Positions 1 through 8,597 of a stretch of 64,000 bases of DNA are shown in pieces. A program made the position numbers and the translations under genes. Each line of letters starts with the position of its first letter. The first letter of the stretch is position 1. This stretch comes from Oscillospiraceae bacterium. GTDB taxonomy: Bacteria > Bacillota > Clostridia > Oscillospirales > Oscillospiraceae. The notes below the pieces were generated by a model. The model saw nothing but the letters and a program-made list of their open reading frames with translations, was not told where the DNA came from and made no database searches. The stretch covers positions 59,944 to 123,943 of the forward strand of contig JAFTXW010000012.1 in NCBI GenBank assembly GCA_017461445.1, given 5' to 3'.

Positions 1-56
1 CAACTGTGAAATATGGCATAAAAACACAATCAAAAAGATATGGAGGTTTACATAAT

Positions 57-1781
57 ATGGATAAGAAAACGAAATCAAGACGCAGGCGGGAATTTACCCG
101 GCAGTTTTATCGGGGGAATGTTGCGCCCTTCGTCCTGGGCATTGTACAGGTGTTCGTGATGGCGGCATCCAATCTGTTGCTTTCCTGGCTGCTGCAACAG
201 CTGATCGATGTGGCGACGGGTGCCCCAATGCAGCATAGCTTCGGACAGCTGGCGGGCTTGTCCGTGCTGACGCTGGCGATGCTGGCACTGGGCTTTTTTC
301 TGGCATACCATTCCAAGCCCCGGTTTTATGCCCGGGCCATTGGGCAGTATAAAGAATATGCGTTTCGCCAGATCGCGAGAAAGAGCATTTCGGCCTTTTC
401 CGGGGAAAATACATCCACATACATCTCCGCGCTGAGCAACGATGCCAACAGTATTGAAATGGATTATCTGGTGAACACGTTTCTGATCATCGATAATGTG
501 ACTATGTTCATCGGTGCGCTGGCGATGATGCTTTGGTACAGTGTTCCGCTGACATTGATAAGCCTTGGCTTCTCTCTGCTTCCGGTGCTGGGCTCCGTTT
601 TGGCGGGGAACCGGGTGGCGGAGGCGGAAAAGCAGGTATCGGAGAAAAACGAAACCTATATGTCCGCCCTGAAGGACAGTCTGACAGGCTTCTCGGTTGT
701 CAAGGCATTCCGGGCGGAGGCAGAGCTGTGCCGCCTGCTTGCCCGGAACATTCGGGAGGTATCCGAAGCCAAGGAGCACCGCAGGAAAATGTCTACCCTT
801 GTCAATGCCCTGGGTACGGTGGGCGGCTGTATTGCCCAGATCGGGGTATTTGTAGTTGGCGCATGGCTTGCATTGACAGGCAGGGGAATCTCTCCCGGCG
901 TGGTCATCGCCTTTGTCCAGCTGATGAACTGGGTAGTGAATCCTATCGGCACGGTACCCCAGTATTTGGCGGAGTATAAGGCCGCCAGTGCCCTCATTGA
1001 CAAGCTGGCCCAGGCTCTGGACACCAACCTCCGGGAGGAGGGCGAGCCGATCCCGGCCCGGCTGGAGGAGGGCATTACGGTGGAAAATCTGACCTTCGGC
1101 TACGGCGAGGAGCCTGTTTTGAAGGATGTGAGCTGCCAATTTGAAGCGGGGAAAAGCTATGCCATCGTGGGCGCGTCGGGCAGCGGCAAGTCCACGCTGC
1201 TGAACCTGCTGATGGCAGCCCATGACAGCTATGACGGGGAAATTCTTTACGACGGCGCGGAGCTGCGGAGTGTCAGCTGCGGAAGCCTTTATGAGCTGGT
1301 GTCCATGGTGCAGCAGAACGTATTCGTGTTCAACGCCTCCATTCGGGACAACATTACCATGTTCCGGGAGTTCCCCAAGGAGGAGGTGGACCGGGCGATC
1401 CAATTGTCCGGCCTGACGGAGCTCATTACGGAGCGGGGCGAAGGGTATCTGTGCGGGGAGAACGGCAGCGGCCTGTCCGGCGGCGAGAAGCAGCGGATAT
1501 CTATCGCCCGGAGCCTGTTGAAAAAGTCCGCCGTCCTGCTGGTGGACGAAGCCACCGCCGCTCTGGATGCCCAGACTGCCTGGCAGGTGACAAGCTCTAT
1601 TCTGAATTTGGATGGTCTCACCCGGATCGTGGTCACCCATGCCCTGGACGAGGGCCTGCTGAAGCAATATGATGGTATTCTGGCGTTGAAAGCGGGAAAA
1701 ATCGCGGAAACCGGCACGTTCGGCGAGCTGATGGAGAAGAAGGGGTATTTTTATTCGCTGTATACGGTTTCGCAGGCATAG
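57..1781 (+). CDS. ABC transporter, fused permease/ATP-binding (exporter type)
   Basis: A 574-residue half-transporter. The N-terminal ~300 residues hold hydrophobic segments typical of an exporter transmembrane domain. The C-terminal ATPase domain has Walker A GASGSGKST (about residues 372-380), signature LSGGEKQR (about 472) and Walker B VLLVDEATAALD (about 492). By family it exports a drug, lipid or peptide across the cytoplasmic membrane as a dimer. The ATG at 57 is chosen because GGAGG sits 10 bases upstream; the frame is open further 5' to position 6. A partner half-transporter may lie left of the window. The substrate cannot be predicted. Confidence 0.9.
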   Translation: MDKKTKSRRRREFTRQFYRGNVAPFVLGIVQVFVMAASNLLLSWLLQQLIDVATGAPMQHSFGQLAGLSVLTLAMLALGFFLAYHSKPRFYARAIGQYKEYAFRQIARKSISAFSGENTSTYISALSNDANSIEMDYLVNTFLIIDNVTMFIGALAMMLWYSVPLTLISLGFSLLPVLGSVLAGNRVAEAEKQVSEKNETYMSALKDSLTGFSVVKAFRAEAELCRLLARNIREVSEAKEHRRKMSTLVNALGTVGGCIAQIGVFVVGAWLALTGRGISPGVVIAFVQLMNWVVNPIGTVPQYLAEYKAASALIDKLAQALDTNLREEGEPIPARLEEGITVENLTFGYGEEPVLKDVSCQFEAGKSYAIVGASGSGKSTLLNLLMAAHDSYDGEILYDGAELRSVSCGSLYELVSMVQQNVFVFNASIRDNITMFREFPKEEVDRAIQLSGLTELITERGEGYLCGENGSGLSGGEKQRISIARSLLKKSAVLLVDEATAALDAQTAWQVTSSILNLDGLTRIVVTHALDEGLLKQYDGILALKAGKIAETGTFGELMEKKGYFYSLYTVSQA

Positions 1782-1811
1782 GTTAGGAATTTGTATTTCA
1801 TACAATAAGGA

Positions 1812-1847
1812 AACCAGGACACCTTTTGGGGTGTCCTGGTTGGTTTT
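1812..1847. terminator. Bidirectional intrinsic terminator
   Basis: A perfect stem AACCAGGACACC / GGTGTCCTGGTT with a short loop, followed by a T-rich run on the plus strand. It separates the ABC transporter gene from the convergent ribU gene and can serve both. Confidence 0.8.
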
Positions 1848-2567
1848 TTATTGGTGGATGCCGAACAGGGGTCTTGCTACGCGCTTGTACAGAAGCATGG
1901 TCAGGAAGGAGACGACACCGCCCTTGATCAGATTCAGGGGGGCCACGCAGAAGATCGCGAAGGTACCTACGTCCCGGATGCTGGCGTGGATATTCGCGCC
2001 CAGGCTGATGATGGCATCCATAGGCATCTCAAACAGCTGGGAGAACTTGGGCAGCAGATACACTGCGTTGAAGGCAGTGCCCAGTACGGTCATGGAGAGG
2101 GTGCCGATGATCAGGCCGATGACGGCACTGTGCTTGCTCTTGTGGGCGTGATACCATATGGTGGCGGGCAGAACAAAGCAGCAGCCCACCACGAAATTGG
2201 CGAAGTCACCCACAAAGGCGGTGGAGGTGCCCTTCAAAAGCAGCTTCAGCACGATCTTCACGCCCTCACAGGCCACCGTGGCACCGGGTCCAAGATAGAA
2301 GCCGCACAGCAGAACCGGCAGTTCGGAGAAGTCCAGCTTGTAAAATTCCGGGGCGATGAACAGCAGAGGGAAGTCCAGAATGTGCAGCACCGTGGCGATG
2401 GCGGCGCAGATGCCGATGATGCTGACCCGCCGGGCGGCACTGACCTTCCGCTTTTCCGGAAGAAAACGCTCCACCACCCGCGCGCCAAGGGCCAGGCCCA
2501 CGACGATGAAAACACAGCCGATCACGAAGCTGAGATTGTCCAGCAGCTGAGTTCCTAGATTCTGCAT
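1848..2567 (-). CDS. ribU: ECF transporter S component, riboflavin (RibU)
   Basis: A 239-residue polytopic membrane protein with about six hydrophobic helices. The sequence is of the RibU type (LDFSELPVLLCGF region, then GPxATVACEGVKxxLK), the riboflavin-binding S component of energy-coupling-factor transporters. It would work with a shared EcfA/A'/T module encoded elsewhere. The assignment is strengthened by the FMN riboswitch directly upstream on the same strand. The ATG at 2567 has AGGTGA six bases upstream; the frame reads further 5' into the riboswitch but without a ribosome site. Confidence 0.9.
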   Translation of the reverse strand: MQNLGTQLLDNLSFVIGCVFIVVGLALGARVVERFLPEKRKVSAARRVSIIGICAAIATVLHILDFPLLFIAPEFYKLDFSELPVLLCGFYLGPGATVACEGVKIVLKLLLKGTSTAFVGDFANFVVGCCFVLPATIWYHAHKSKHSAVIGLIIGTLSMTVLGTAFNAVYLLPKFSQLFEMPMDAIISLGANIHASIRDVGTFAIFCVAPLNLIKGGVVSFLTMLLYKRVARPLFGIHQ

Positions 2568-2590
2568 ATAAGTCACCTCAAAGTAAAATA

Positions 2591-2613
2591 TGCCCTGAGT
2601 ATACACCCAGGGC
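2591..2613 (-). terminator. Riboswitch-associated terminator
   Basis: On the minus strand the stem GCCCTGGG / TCAGGGC is followed by a T-rich stretch, between the FMN aptamer and the ribU start. It is placed as the expression platform: FMN binding would favour this hairpin and stop transcription before ribU. Confidence 0.6.
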
Positions 2614-2640
2614 GTGAAAAATAAACGCAATCCATATTGC

Positions 2641-2752
2641 GTACCTTCTCCCATCCAGACTATACTGTCGGTACCGGAATCACACCGGTTCGGCGCAGCG
2701 CGCTCGCGGACTTTACCGCCGGTGGGGAGTTTCACCCCGCCCTGAAGATACT
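2641..2752 (-). promoter_or_regulatory. FMN riboswitch (RFN element)
   Basis: Read on the minus strand this carries the hallmark RFN blocks in order: GTATCTTCAGGGC, GGGGTGAAACTCCCCACCGG, CGGTAAAGTCCGCGAGC, GGTGTGATTCCGGTACCGAC, AGTCTGGATGGGAGAAGG. P1 closes by pairing GTATCTTC with GAGAAGGTAC. It controls ribU in response to FMN. Confidence 0.95.
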
Positions 2753-2829
2753 GTTCAGTTCCCCTACAGCATAACATGTATGCAGAACCTTGTCAAGAAA
2801 AAGGATTTGTGGTATGATGTTTTAAATTC

Positions 2830-2906
2830 GGAATTAGGAATGAGGTGTTAGGAATTCTTGATATGGGCAATTCCTAACGCCTAATTCATTACTTCTAATT
2901 CGTGAC
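2830..2906. repeat. Long imperfect inverted repeat
   Basis: Arms of about 26 bases (GAATTAGGAATGAGGTG... and ...CGCCTAATTC plus a second partial arm) face each other around a ~12-base loop. The right arm runs into the last codons of the DUF4830 gene. It may act as that gene's terminator or be a short palindromic repeat element. A hairpin of similar style but different sequence lies at 11,150-11,250. Confidence 0.6.
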
Positions 2907-3383
2907 TTCGGCCCCCTCACTTTCCTGAGGCATTTTGAAGCTCTGGATCTTGCCGCCTGCGGCGGTATCGGTCACGTCGCCGCCAATAACCTTATTTTTG
3001 TAGACCAGCAGGGTGGCGTAGACCGGCTCGGTGGCACCGGGATAGTTATTGATTTTGTACACGAACCGCATGACGGTTTTTCCGGCGTAGTCCGTCAGGT
3101 CATAGCCCTGGCTTTTCTGCAGGTTGTTGTACCGCTCGAAGACCTCGCTGGTTGCTTCGGGGATCTTCACCTGGCTGGTCTCCGCCGGGGAGGTGGTCAC
3201 ATCCCAGCCGAAGTCCTTCAGAAACTGCACCCGTCCGTCGTTGTTGGACACGGCGGGGGCTGCGGTGGTCTCGGCTTCCTCTCCGCCGCCCATCAGCAGG
3301 ATCATGGCCAGGATCAGCGCGGCTACGGCAATCAGGATCAGCATTATTTTTTTCATATCGACCTTTGCGGTCATTACCATCAT
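2895..3383 (-). CDS. DUF4830-like membrane-anchored protein
   Basis: 162 residues: an N-terminal hydrophobic segment (about residues 10-30, MKKIMLILIAVAAL...), a short T/A-rich linker and an extracellular domain starting FLKDFGWDV, which resembles DUF4830 proteins of clostridia. It is probably tethered to the outer face of the membrane. No function is established. The ATG at 3383 follows GGAGGGAG at good distance; an upstream ATG at 3407 lacks a comparable site. It is divergent from the pseudouridine synthase gene. Confidence 0.65.
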   Translation of the reverse strand: MMVMTAKVDMKKIMLILIAVAALILAMILLMGGGEEAETTAAPAVSNNDGRVQFLKDFGWDVTTSPAETSQVKIPEATSEVFERYNNLQKSQGYDLTDYAGKTVMRFVYKINNYPGATEPVYATLLVYKNKVIGGDVTDTAAGGKIQSFKMPQESEGAEVTN

Positions 3384-3455
3384 AGAAATCTCCCTCCTGT
3401 TTCCCATTGGTGCTAAAGCCTATGCGGGGACAGGCAGGGATAGAACGGAGGAACC

Positions 3456-4154
3456 ATGGAACGTTTGGACAAATTCCTGTGTGACAGCGGCGTCGGTACC
3501 CGCAGCCAGGTGAAGGCCATCTTGAAGTCCGGGCGGGTGACGGTGGACGGAAAGCCGGAGAAGGATAATAGCCGGAAAATCGACCCACAGACCCAGACAA
3601 TTTGCCTGGACGGGGAGCCCATGGGCGGAAGGCGGCGGGTGGTGGTGATGCTGAACAAGCCGTCGGGCTTTGTAACAGCTACGGAAGACCCGGTAGAACG
3701 CACCGTTATGGAGCTGCTGCCCCCGGAAATGAAGCATCTGGATTTAAAGCCCGTGGGGCGGCTGGACAAGGCTACGGAAGGTCTGCTGCTCTTTACCAAC
3801 GACGGCGACCTGCTCCATAGGCTGATCTCCCCGAAAAAGGAGGTTCCCAAGGTCTACTATGCCCGCCATGAGGGCACTGCCGGGGTGGAGGACATACAGG
3901 CCTTTGGGGAGGGACTGACGCTGCGGGACGGAACGGTATGCCTGCCGGCAAAGCTGGAGCCCCTGGGAGAAGGGGAGAGCCTGATCACTGTCTGCGAGGG
4001 AAAATACCATCAGGTGCGGCGGATGATGGCCTCCCGGAATATGACGGTGCTGTACCTGGAGCGGCGCAGGGAAGGAAATCTGGAACTGGGCGGCCTGCCC
4101 CGGGGACAGGTGCGGGAGCTGACGGCAGCGGAGATCGAAGGATTGGAAGCCTGA
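3456..4154 (+). CDS. 16S rRNA pseudouridine synthase, RsuA/RluB family
   Basis: 232 residues. An S4 RNA-binding domain (residues 1-60, MERLDKFLCDSGVGTRSQ) precedes a pseudouridine synthase domain with the catalytic-loop motif GRLDKATEGLLLFTNDG (about 108-124), whose Asp is the nucleophile. KYHQVRRM near residue 186 is the conserved C-terminal motif. It isomerises uridine in rRNA. The length fits RsuA-type enzymes. GGAGG lies just before the ATG. Which uridine is modified cannot be told from sequence alone. Confidence 0.9.
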   Translation: MERLDKFLCDSGVGTRSQVKAILKSGRVTVDGKPEKDNSRKIDPQTQTICLDGEPMGGRRRVVVMLNKPSGFVTATEDPVERTVMELLPPEMKHLDLKPVGRLDKATEGLLLFTNDGDLLHRLISPKKEVPKVYYARHEGTAGVEDIQAFGEGLTLRDGTVCLPAKLEPLGEGESLITVCEGKYHQVRRMMASRNMTVLYLERRREGNLELGGLPRGQVRELTAAEIEGLEA

Positions 4155-4274
4155 CCCAGTGATAACTGGCATTTTGACCTACGGATTTTGGCAGATTCTG
4201 TAAAAATGAGCATCACGCCTTGGAATATTACCTAAAAAATCGCATACTTTTTGCAGTAAAATGTCAAAAGGTAC

Positions 4275-4303
4275 TTGCAAAATGCGCAAAAGCTGTGTAT
4301 AAT
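4275..4303 (+). promoter_or_regulatory. Sigma-70-type promoter of the CdaR-like gene
   Basis: TTGCAA (4275-4280) and TATAAT (4298-4303) are 17 bases apart, 58 bases upstream of the start codon. Confidence 0.7.
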
Positions 4304-4360
4304 AAACATGCAATTTTGTGAAATGCGCATTTATGCAAGATACTAAGGAGGGGCAGTAGA

Positions 4361-5449
4361 ATGTCCAACAGTGTTTTTCAAAGTGTGATCGTTCAGTTAA
4401 AAGATATTTCCGACCGTACCTTTGGCGTTATCGATACCGAAGGCTGCGTGGTTTCCTGCACCGATGTCTCCCTTTTGGGGGAACGCTGGTCTGATGCCGC
4501 GCTGAAGGTGGGCAACGCTTCCGAGAGCGTGGTGACCTTCGGCCAGAAGTGCTTCAAGGCCATTGTGGGTAACTCCAACTTCTTTGAGTATGCCGTATTC
4601 TGCACCGGTGACGACGAGACTGCCCGGAGCTTCTGCACCATGGCTTACATCGCCCTGAACGATGCCAAGACCTTCTACGAGGAGAAGCACGACCGGGGCA
4701 CCTTCGTGAAAAATATCATCATGGATAATATCCTGCCCGGCGATATTTACATCCGTGCCAAGGAGCTGCACTTTGCCACCGACGCGCCCCGTGCCGTGTT
4801 CCTGATCCGGCAGGTGGGTCACAGCGATGTGGCTACCGTGGATGTGCTCAGCGGCATGTTCCCCGACAAGCTGCAGGACTTTGTGCTGTCCATCAATGAA
4901 ATGGACATCGCCGTAGTCAAGCAGATCAGCGGCACCACCACCGGCGAGGAGCTGGAAAAGATGGCCGTCACCATGGAGGAGACCCTGAAGAACGAACTGC
5001 GGATCAAGACCGTCATCGGTATCGGCACCATCGCCGACCATCTGCGGGAGTTGGCCGATTCCTATAAGGAAGCACAGACCGCCATTGATGTGGGCAAGGT
5101 TTTCGACACCGAGAAGAGCGTCATCAACTATGAGAACCTGGGTATCGGCCGCCTGATCTATCAGCTGCCCACCACCCTGTGTGAGATTTTCCTCAGCGAG
5201 GTATTCAAGAAGAACTCCATCGATTCCCTGGATCAGGAGACCCTGTTCACCATCAACAAGTTCTTCGAGAACAACCTGAATGTGTCCGAGACCTCCCGGA
5301 AGCTGTTCGTCCACCGGAACACCTTGGTGTACCGCCTGGAAAAGATCAAGAAGCTCACCGGACTGGATCTGCGGCAGTTCGACCATGCCATCGTCTTCAA
5401 GGTGGCTTTGATGGTCAGAAAGTATCTGTCCTCCCGGGAGACCAGATAA
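4361..5449 (+). CDS. CdaR/PucR-type transcriptional regulator
   Basis: 362 residues. The C-terminal ~60 residues hold the PucR-type helix-turn-helix (NVSETSRKLFVHRNTLVYRL), used by CdaR (sugar-diacid) and PucR regulators. The N-terminal part looks like a ligand-sensing region followed by a GGDEF-like CdaR middle domain. It is preceded by AAGGAGGGG and its own promoter, and followed by a strong terminator, so it is monocistronic. The effector is unknown; no sugar-acid genes are adjacent. Confidence 0.85.
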   Translation: MSNSVFQSVIVQLKDISDRTFGVIDTEGCVVSCTDVSLLGERWSDAALKVGNASESVVTFGQKCFKAIVGNSNFFEYAVFCTGDDETARSFCTMAYIALNDAKTFYEEKHDRGTFVKNIIMDNILPGDIYIRAKELHFATDAPRAVFLIRQVGHSDVATVDVLSGMFPDKLQDFVLSINEMDIAVVKQISGTTTGEELEKMAVTMEETLKNELRIKTVIGIGTIADHLRELADSYKEAQTAIDVGKVFDTEKSVINYENLGIGRLIYQLPTTLCEIFLSEVFKKNSIDSLDQETLFTINKFFENNLNVSETSRKLFVHRNTLVYRLEKIKKLTGLDLRQFDHAIVFKVALMVRKYLSSRETR

Positions 5450-5461
5450 GTGGATATCCAG

Positions 5462-5489
5462 CGGGGCCGCACACGCGGCCCCGTTTTTT
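5462..5489 (+). terminator. Intrinsic terminator
   Basis: The stem CGGGGCCGC / GCGGCCCCG with loop ACAC is followed by TTTTTT. Confidence 0.9.
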
Positions 5490-5640
5490 GCCCCCGTGCG
5501 TAGGTTGGAGAAAATCGGAGTGTTTTTGCTGTTTCTTTCGTATTATGGGCAGGAGAGGCTGAAAGGACGGTGAAAATCCGGCAAAAAATATGGAATATTT
5601 ATTAATTCCTTGAATTTTCCGCATTTTCAGCGGAATTTGA

Positions 5641-5669
5641 TTGACTTTGCGGTCACAATGTGTTACAAT
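5641..5669 (+). promoter_or_regulatory. Promoter of the ftsEX operon
   Basis: TTGACT (5641-5646), a 17-base spacer and TACAAT (5664-5669), 76 bases before the ftsE ATG. The rest of 5490-5640 is AT-rich and holds nothing else recognised. Confidence 0.7.
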
Positions 5670-5745
5670 TTGGTTACACTGCGGGCAGTGGATGGTTTTG
5701 TGCGAACATTTTACGACCGCTGCCCAGATACAGGAGATATTGCAT

Positions 5746-6435
5746 ATGATAGAATTTATCGATGTTGTGAAAACATACGAGCAGGGCAATGTGGCTCTGA
5801 ACGGTGTTACCATGCAGATCGAGGATGGAGAATTCTGCTTCCTGGTTGGCCCCTCCGGCTCCGGCAAGTCCACCATCATCAAGCTGATCACCGGCGAGCT
5901 GCGGCCCACCTCCGGCACGGTACATGTCAACGGCTACTCTCTCGAGCGGATCCGCAAGCGTGAGGTGCCCTACCTGCGCCGTACCGTCGGCGTCGTGTTC
6001 CAGGATTTCCGACTGATCGCCAATATGACCGTCTACGAGAACGTGGCCTTCGCCATGCGTGTGGTCGGCGCGCGGGAGAAGGAGATCCGGGAGCGCGTAC
6101 CCTATGTGCTGGAGCTGGTCGGCTTGGAAAACAAGGCCAACCGCCATCCCGGCGAAATGTCCGGCGGCGAGCAGCAGCGTCTGGCTATTGCCCGGGCACT
6201 GGTGAACAACCCGTCCACCATCATTGCCGACGAGCCCACCGGCAACCTGGACCCCGAGCGGTCCTTTGAAATCATGGCTCTGCTGCAGGAGATCAACAAC
6301 CTGGGCACCACCGTGCTGGTGGTCACCCATGCCCAGAACCTGGTGGAGCTGTTCGGCAAGCGGGTCATCGCCATCAATGATGGCCTGGTAGTAAGCGACG
6401 GAATGGAGGCTGCGAACGACCATGAGAATCAATAA
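5746..6435 (+). CDS. ftsE: Cell division ATP-binding protein FtsE
   Basis: 229 residues, standard FtsE length. Walker A GPSGSGKST, signature MSGGEQQR and Walker B IIADEPTGNLDP are intact. FtsE pairs with FtsX in an ABC-type complex that transmits ATP hydrolysis across the membrane to activate peptidoglycan hydrolases. The ATG at 5746 has AGGAG nine bases upstream; the frame is open further 5' but that part overlaps the promoter. It overlaps ftsX by 14 bases. Confidence 0.95.
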   Translation: MIEFIDVVKTYEQGNVALNGVTMQIEDGEFCFLVGPSGSGKSTIIKLITGELRPTSGTVHVNGYSLERIRKREVPYLRRTVGVVFQDFRLIANMTVYENVAFAMRVVGAREKEIRERVPYVLELVGLENKANRHPGEMSGGEQQRLAIARALVNNPSTIIADEPTGNLDPERSFEIMALLQEINNLGTTVLVVTHAQNLVELFGKRVIAINDGLVVSDGMEAANDHENQ

Positions 6436-7309
6436 TATCGGCTACCTGTTAAAGGAAGGCTTCAAGGGCATTTTCCTCCACGGCTTCATGTCCTTTGCCG
6501 CCGTCTGCGTTACCGTTGCGTGTCTTCTGATCGTGGGCAGCTTTTCGCTGCTTGCCTATAACCTGGATATCATGGTGGAGGATCTGAACAAGACCAGTGA
6601 GATCCTGGCCTATGTGGACAGCGAGCTGTCCGATGCTGAGGCAAGAAGCATCGGCACAAAGATCAATATGCTGGACAATGTGCTTCAGTCCACCTTTATA
6701 TCCCGGGAGCAAGCACTGGAAAACTTTATCGAGGATCATAACGGCGACAGTGCCTTCAGCGGCGTCCAGGCAGAGGACCTGCGCCACCGCTTTGTGGTGG
6801 TTCTGGAAGACAATACCCGCATGGCGGAGACGGATGCCATGCTGCAGGAGATCCCCGGCATCGTCCATACCAGTGCCGCCTATGAGCTGGCGGAGGGCTT
6901 TGCCACCATCCAGAGCGTGCTGCACATGGTTTCCTACGCCATTATCGCCGTGCTGCTGGTGGTTTCTCTGCTGATCATTTCCAACACCGTCAAGCTGGCC
7001 ATGTATGACCGGAAGGACGAGATCGCCATCATGAAGATGGTGGGTGCCACCAACGGCTTCATCCGCCTGCCCTTCGTGGTGGAGGGCTTCACCCTGGGCA
7101 TGATCGGTGCCGTGCTGGCCTTTGGCATGGAGTGGGCCATGTATGACGCGCTGGTGGAGCGGATCACCGAGGTGGACTCCCTGCAGCTGTTCCAGCTGGT
7201 GCCCTTCCAGGAGCTGCTGATCCCCATGGTGGTGGTATTCGGCGGCGCGGGCCTGTTCGTCGGTATCGTGGGCAGCTGGACCTCTATCCGCAAGTTCATG
7301 GATGTGTGA
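6422..7309 (+). CDS. ftsX: Cell division protein FtsX (permease-like)
   Basis: 295 residues. One transmembrane helix near residues 20-45, a ~110-residue extracellular domain, then three helices in the C-terminal FtsX/MacB-type domain (YDRKDEIAIMKMVGATNGFIRLPF motif region). It forms the membrane part of FtsEX; its extracellular loop recruits a coiled-coil hydrolase or activator. The next two genes encode exactly such coiled-coil proteins. Confidence 0.95.
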   Translation: MRINNIGYLLKEGFKGIFLHGFMSFAAVCVTVACLLIVGSFSLLAYNLDIMVEDLNKTSEILAYVDSELSDAEARSIGTKINMLDNVLQSTFISREQALENFIEDHNGDSAFSGVQAEDLRHRFVVVLEDNTRMAETDAMLQEIPGIVHTSAAYELAEGFATIQSVLHMVSYAIIAVLLVVSLLIISNTVKLAMYDRKDEIAIMKMVGATNGFIRLPFVVEGFTLGMIGAVLAFGMEWAMYDALVERITEVDSLQLFQLVPFQELLIPMVVVFGGAGLFVGIVGSWTSIRKFMDV

Positions 7310-7352
7310 GGGAAAACCTGACATCCCCGTTATTTCAAATTGGAGCACCCCT

Positions 7353-8567
7353 ATGAGAAAAAGAAACTGTTTCCGTTCTCTTTTCGCCCTGTTTCTCGGG
7401 GCGGTGATGGTATTCTCTGTAGTACCGGCCCCCGCCGACGCCGCATCCTCCAGCCAGATCCAGGAGGAGCTGGATGCCTTGAAGGACGAAAATTCCGCCA
7501 TCCAGGCGGAGATCGACGCGGTGCGCAGCAAGTATGATGCCAATGCCACGGAGATCGAGGATCTGGTGGCAACCAAGAATGCCATCGATCAGGAGATCGC
7601 CCTGCTGCACACTCAGACTATCAATATCAATGAGCAGATCACGGCCTACGGACAGCTGATCGCCGATACCCAGGAAGAACTGGACATCGCCCAGCTGGTG
7701 CTGAACGGCCTGAACGAAAAGCACAAGCTCCGCATCCGGGCCATGGAGGAGGAGGGGAATATCTCCTACTGGCAGGTGATCTTCCAGGCCAGCAGCTTTA
7801 CCGATATGCTGGACCGGATCAACATGATGGCGGAGATCGCCGCCTCCGACCAGCAGCGTCTGGACGAGATGCGGGCTGTTGCGGAGGAAATCCACGCGGC
7901 CCAGGATGAGCTGGAGATCGACAGAGTGGAGCTGGAGGAATCCAGAGAGGCTCTGGCGGAAAATGAAGCCGCTCTGGAAGAACGCCGCATCGAGTCCGAC
8001 GGCATTCTGCGGCAGCTGCTGGAAAAGCAGGAGGAATTCCAGGCCCTGCTGGACGAATCCGAAGCGGCGCAGGACGCGCTGATGCGGGAGATCGCCCAGA
8101 AGGAAAAGGAGCTGAAGGACGCCAAGTACGAGGAAAAGCTGGCTCAGATGGCTCTGGCGGGAGAAAATCCTCCCTCTGCCGCAGGCTGGATCAAGCCCGT
8201 CAGCGGCTACACCATCACCAGTGCCTTCGGCATGCGGGTCCATCCCGTGCTGGGCTATGAGCGGATGCACAACGGCATCGACATGGCCTGTCCCCAGGGC
8301 ACACCCATCTATGCGGCCCGGTCCGGTGTGGTCACTGCTGCCAGCTACCAGGCAGGCGGCGCGGGCAACTATGTCAGCATCAACCACCTGGATGGCTTCT
8401 CTTCCATCTATATGCACATGACCCACTATGTGGTCTCCGTGGGACAGACCGTTGCCCAGGGTCAGATCATCGGCTATGTGGGCAGCACCGGCATTTCTAC
8501 CGGCCCCCATCTGCACTTCGGCATTTCCTATGCCGGAACCTACGTTAACCCCATGGCATACATCTGA
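7353..8567 (+). CDS. EnvC/PcsB-like coiled-coil M23 peptidase (first copy)
   Basis: 404 residues: a signal peptide (residues 1-31, ending PAPADAAS), about 230 residues of heptad-rich coiled coil, and a C-terminal LytM/M23 domain with HNGIDMACPQGTPIYA and the zinc motif HLHFG. By family it is an exported murein hydrolase or hydrolase activator controlled by FtsEX. The start at 7353 is chosen because it gives a clean signal peptide and follows GGAGC; an earlier in-frame start at 7302 overlaps ftsX. A paralogue follows. Confidence 0.85.
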   Translation: MRKRNCFRSLFALFLGAVMVFSVVPAPADAASSSQIQEELDALKDENSAIQAEIDAVRSKYDANATEIEDLVATKNAIDQEIALLHTQTININEQITAYGQLIADTQEELDIAQLVLNGLNEKHKLRIRAMEEEGNISYWQVIFQASSFTDMLDRINMMAEIAASDQQRLDEMRAVAEEIHAAQDELEIDRVELEESREALAENEAALEERRIESDGILRQLLEKQEEFQALLDESEAAQDALMREIAQKEKELKDAKYEEKLAQMALAGENPPSAAGWIKPVSGYTITSAFGMRVHPVLGYERMHNGIDMACPQGTPIYAARSGVVTAASYQAGGAGNYVSINHLDGFSSIYMHMTHYVVSVGQTVAQGQIIGYVGSTGISTGPHLHFGISYAGTYVNPMAYI

Positions 8568-8597
8568 TGCCGCCGCCCTTTACATAAGGAGTACATT

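Noticed and set aside
75-1805. Long open frame on the minus strand opposite the ABC transporter gene
   Set aside because: It is antisense to a gene with intact ABC motifs, has unnatural composition and no ribosome site. High GC on one strand creates such shadow frames.
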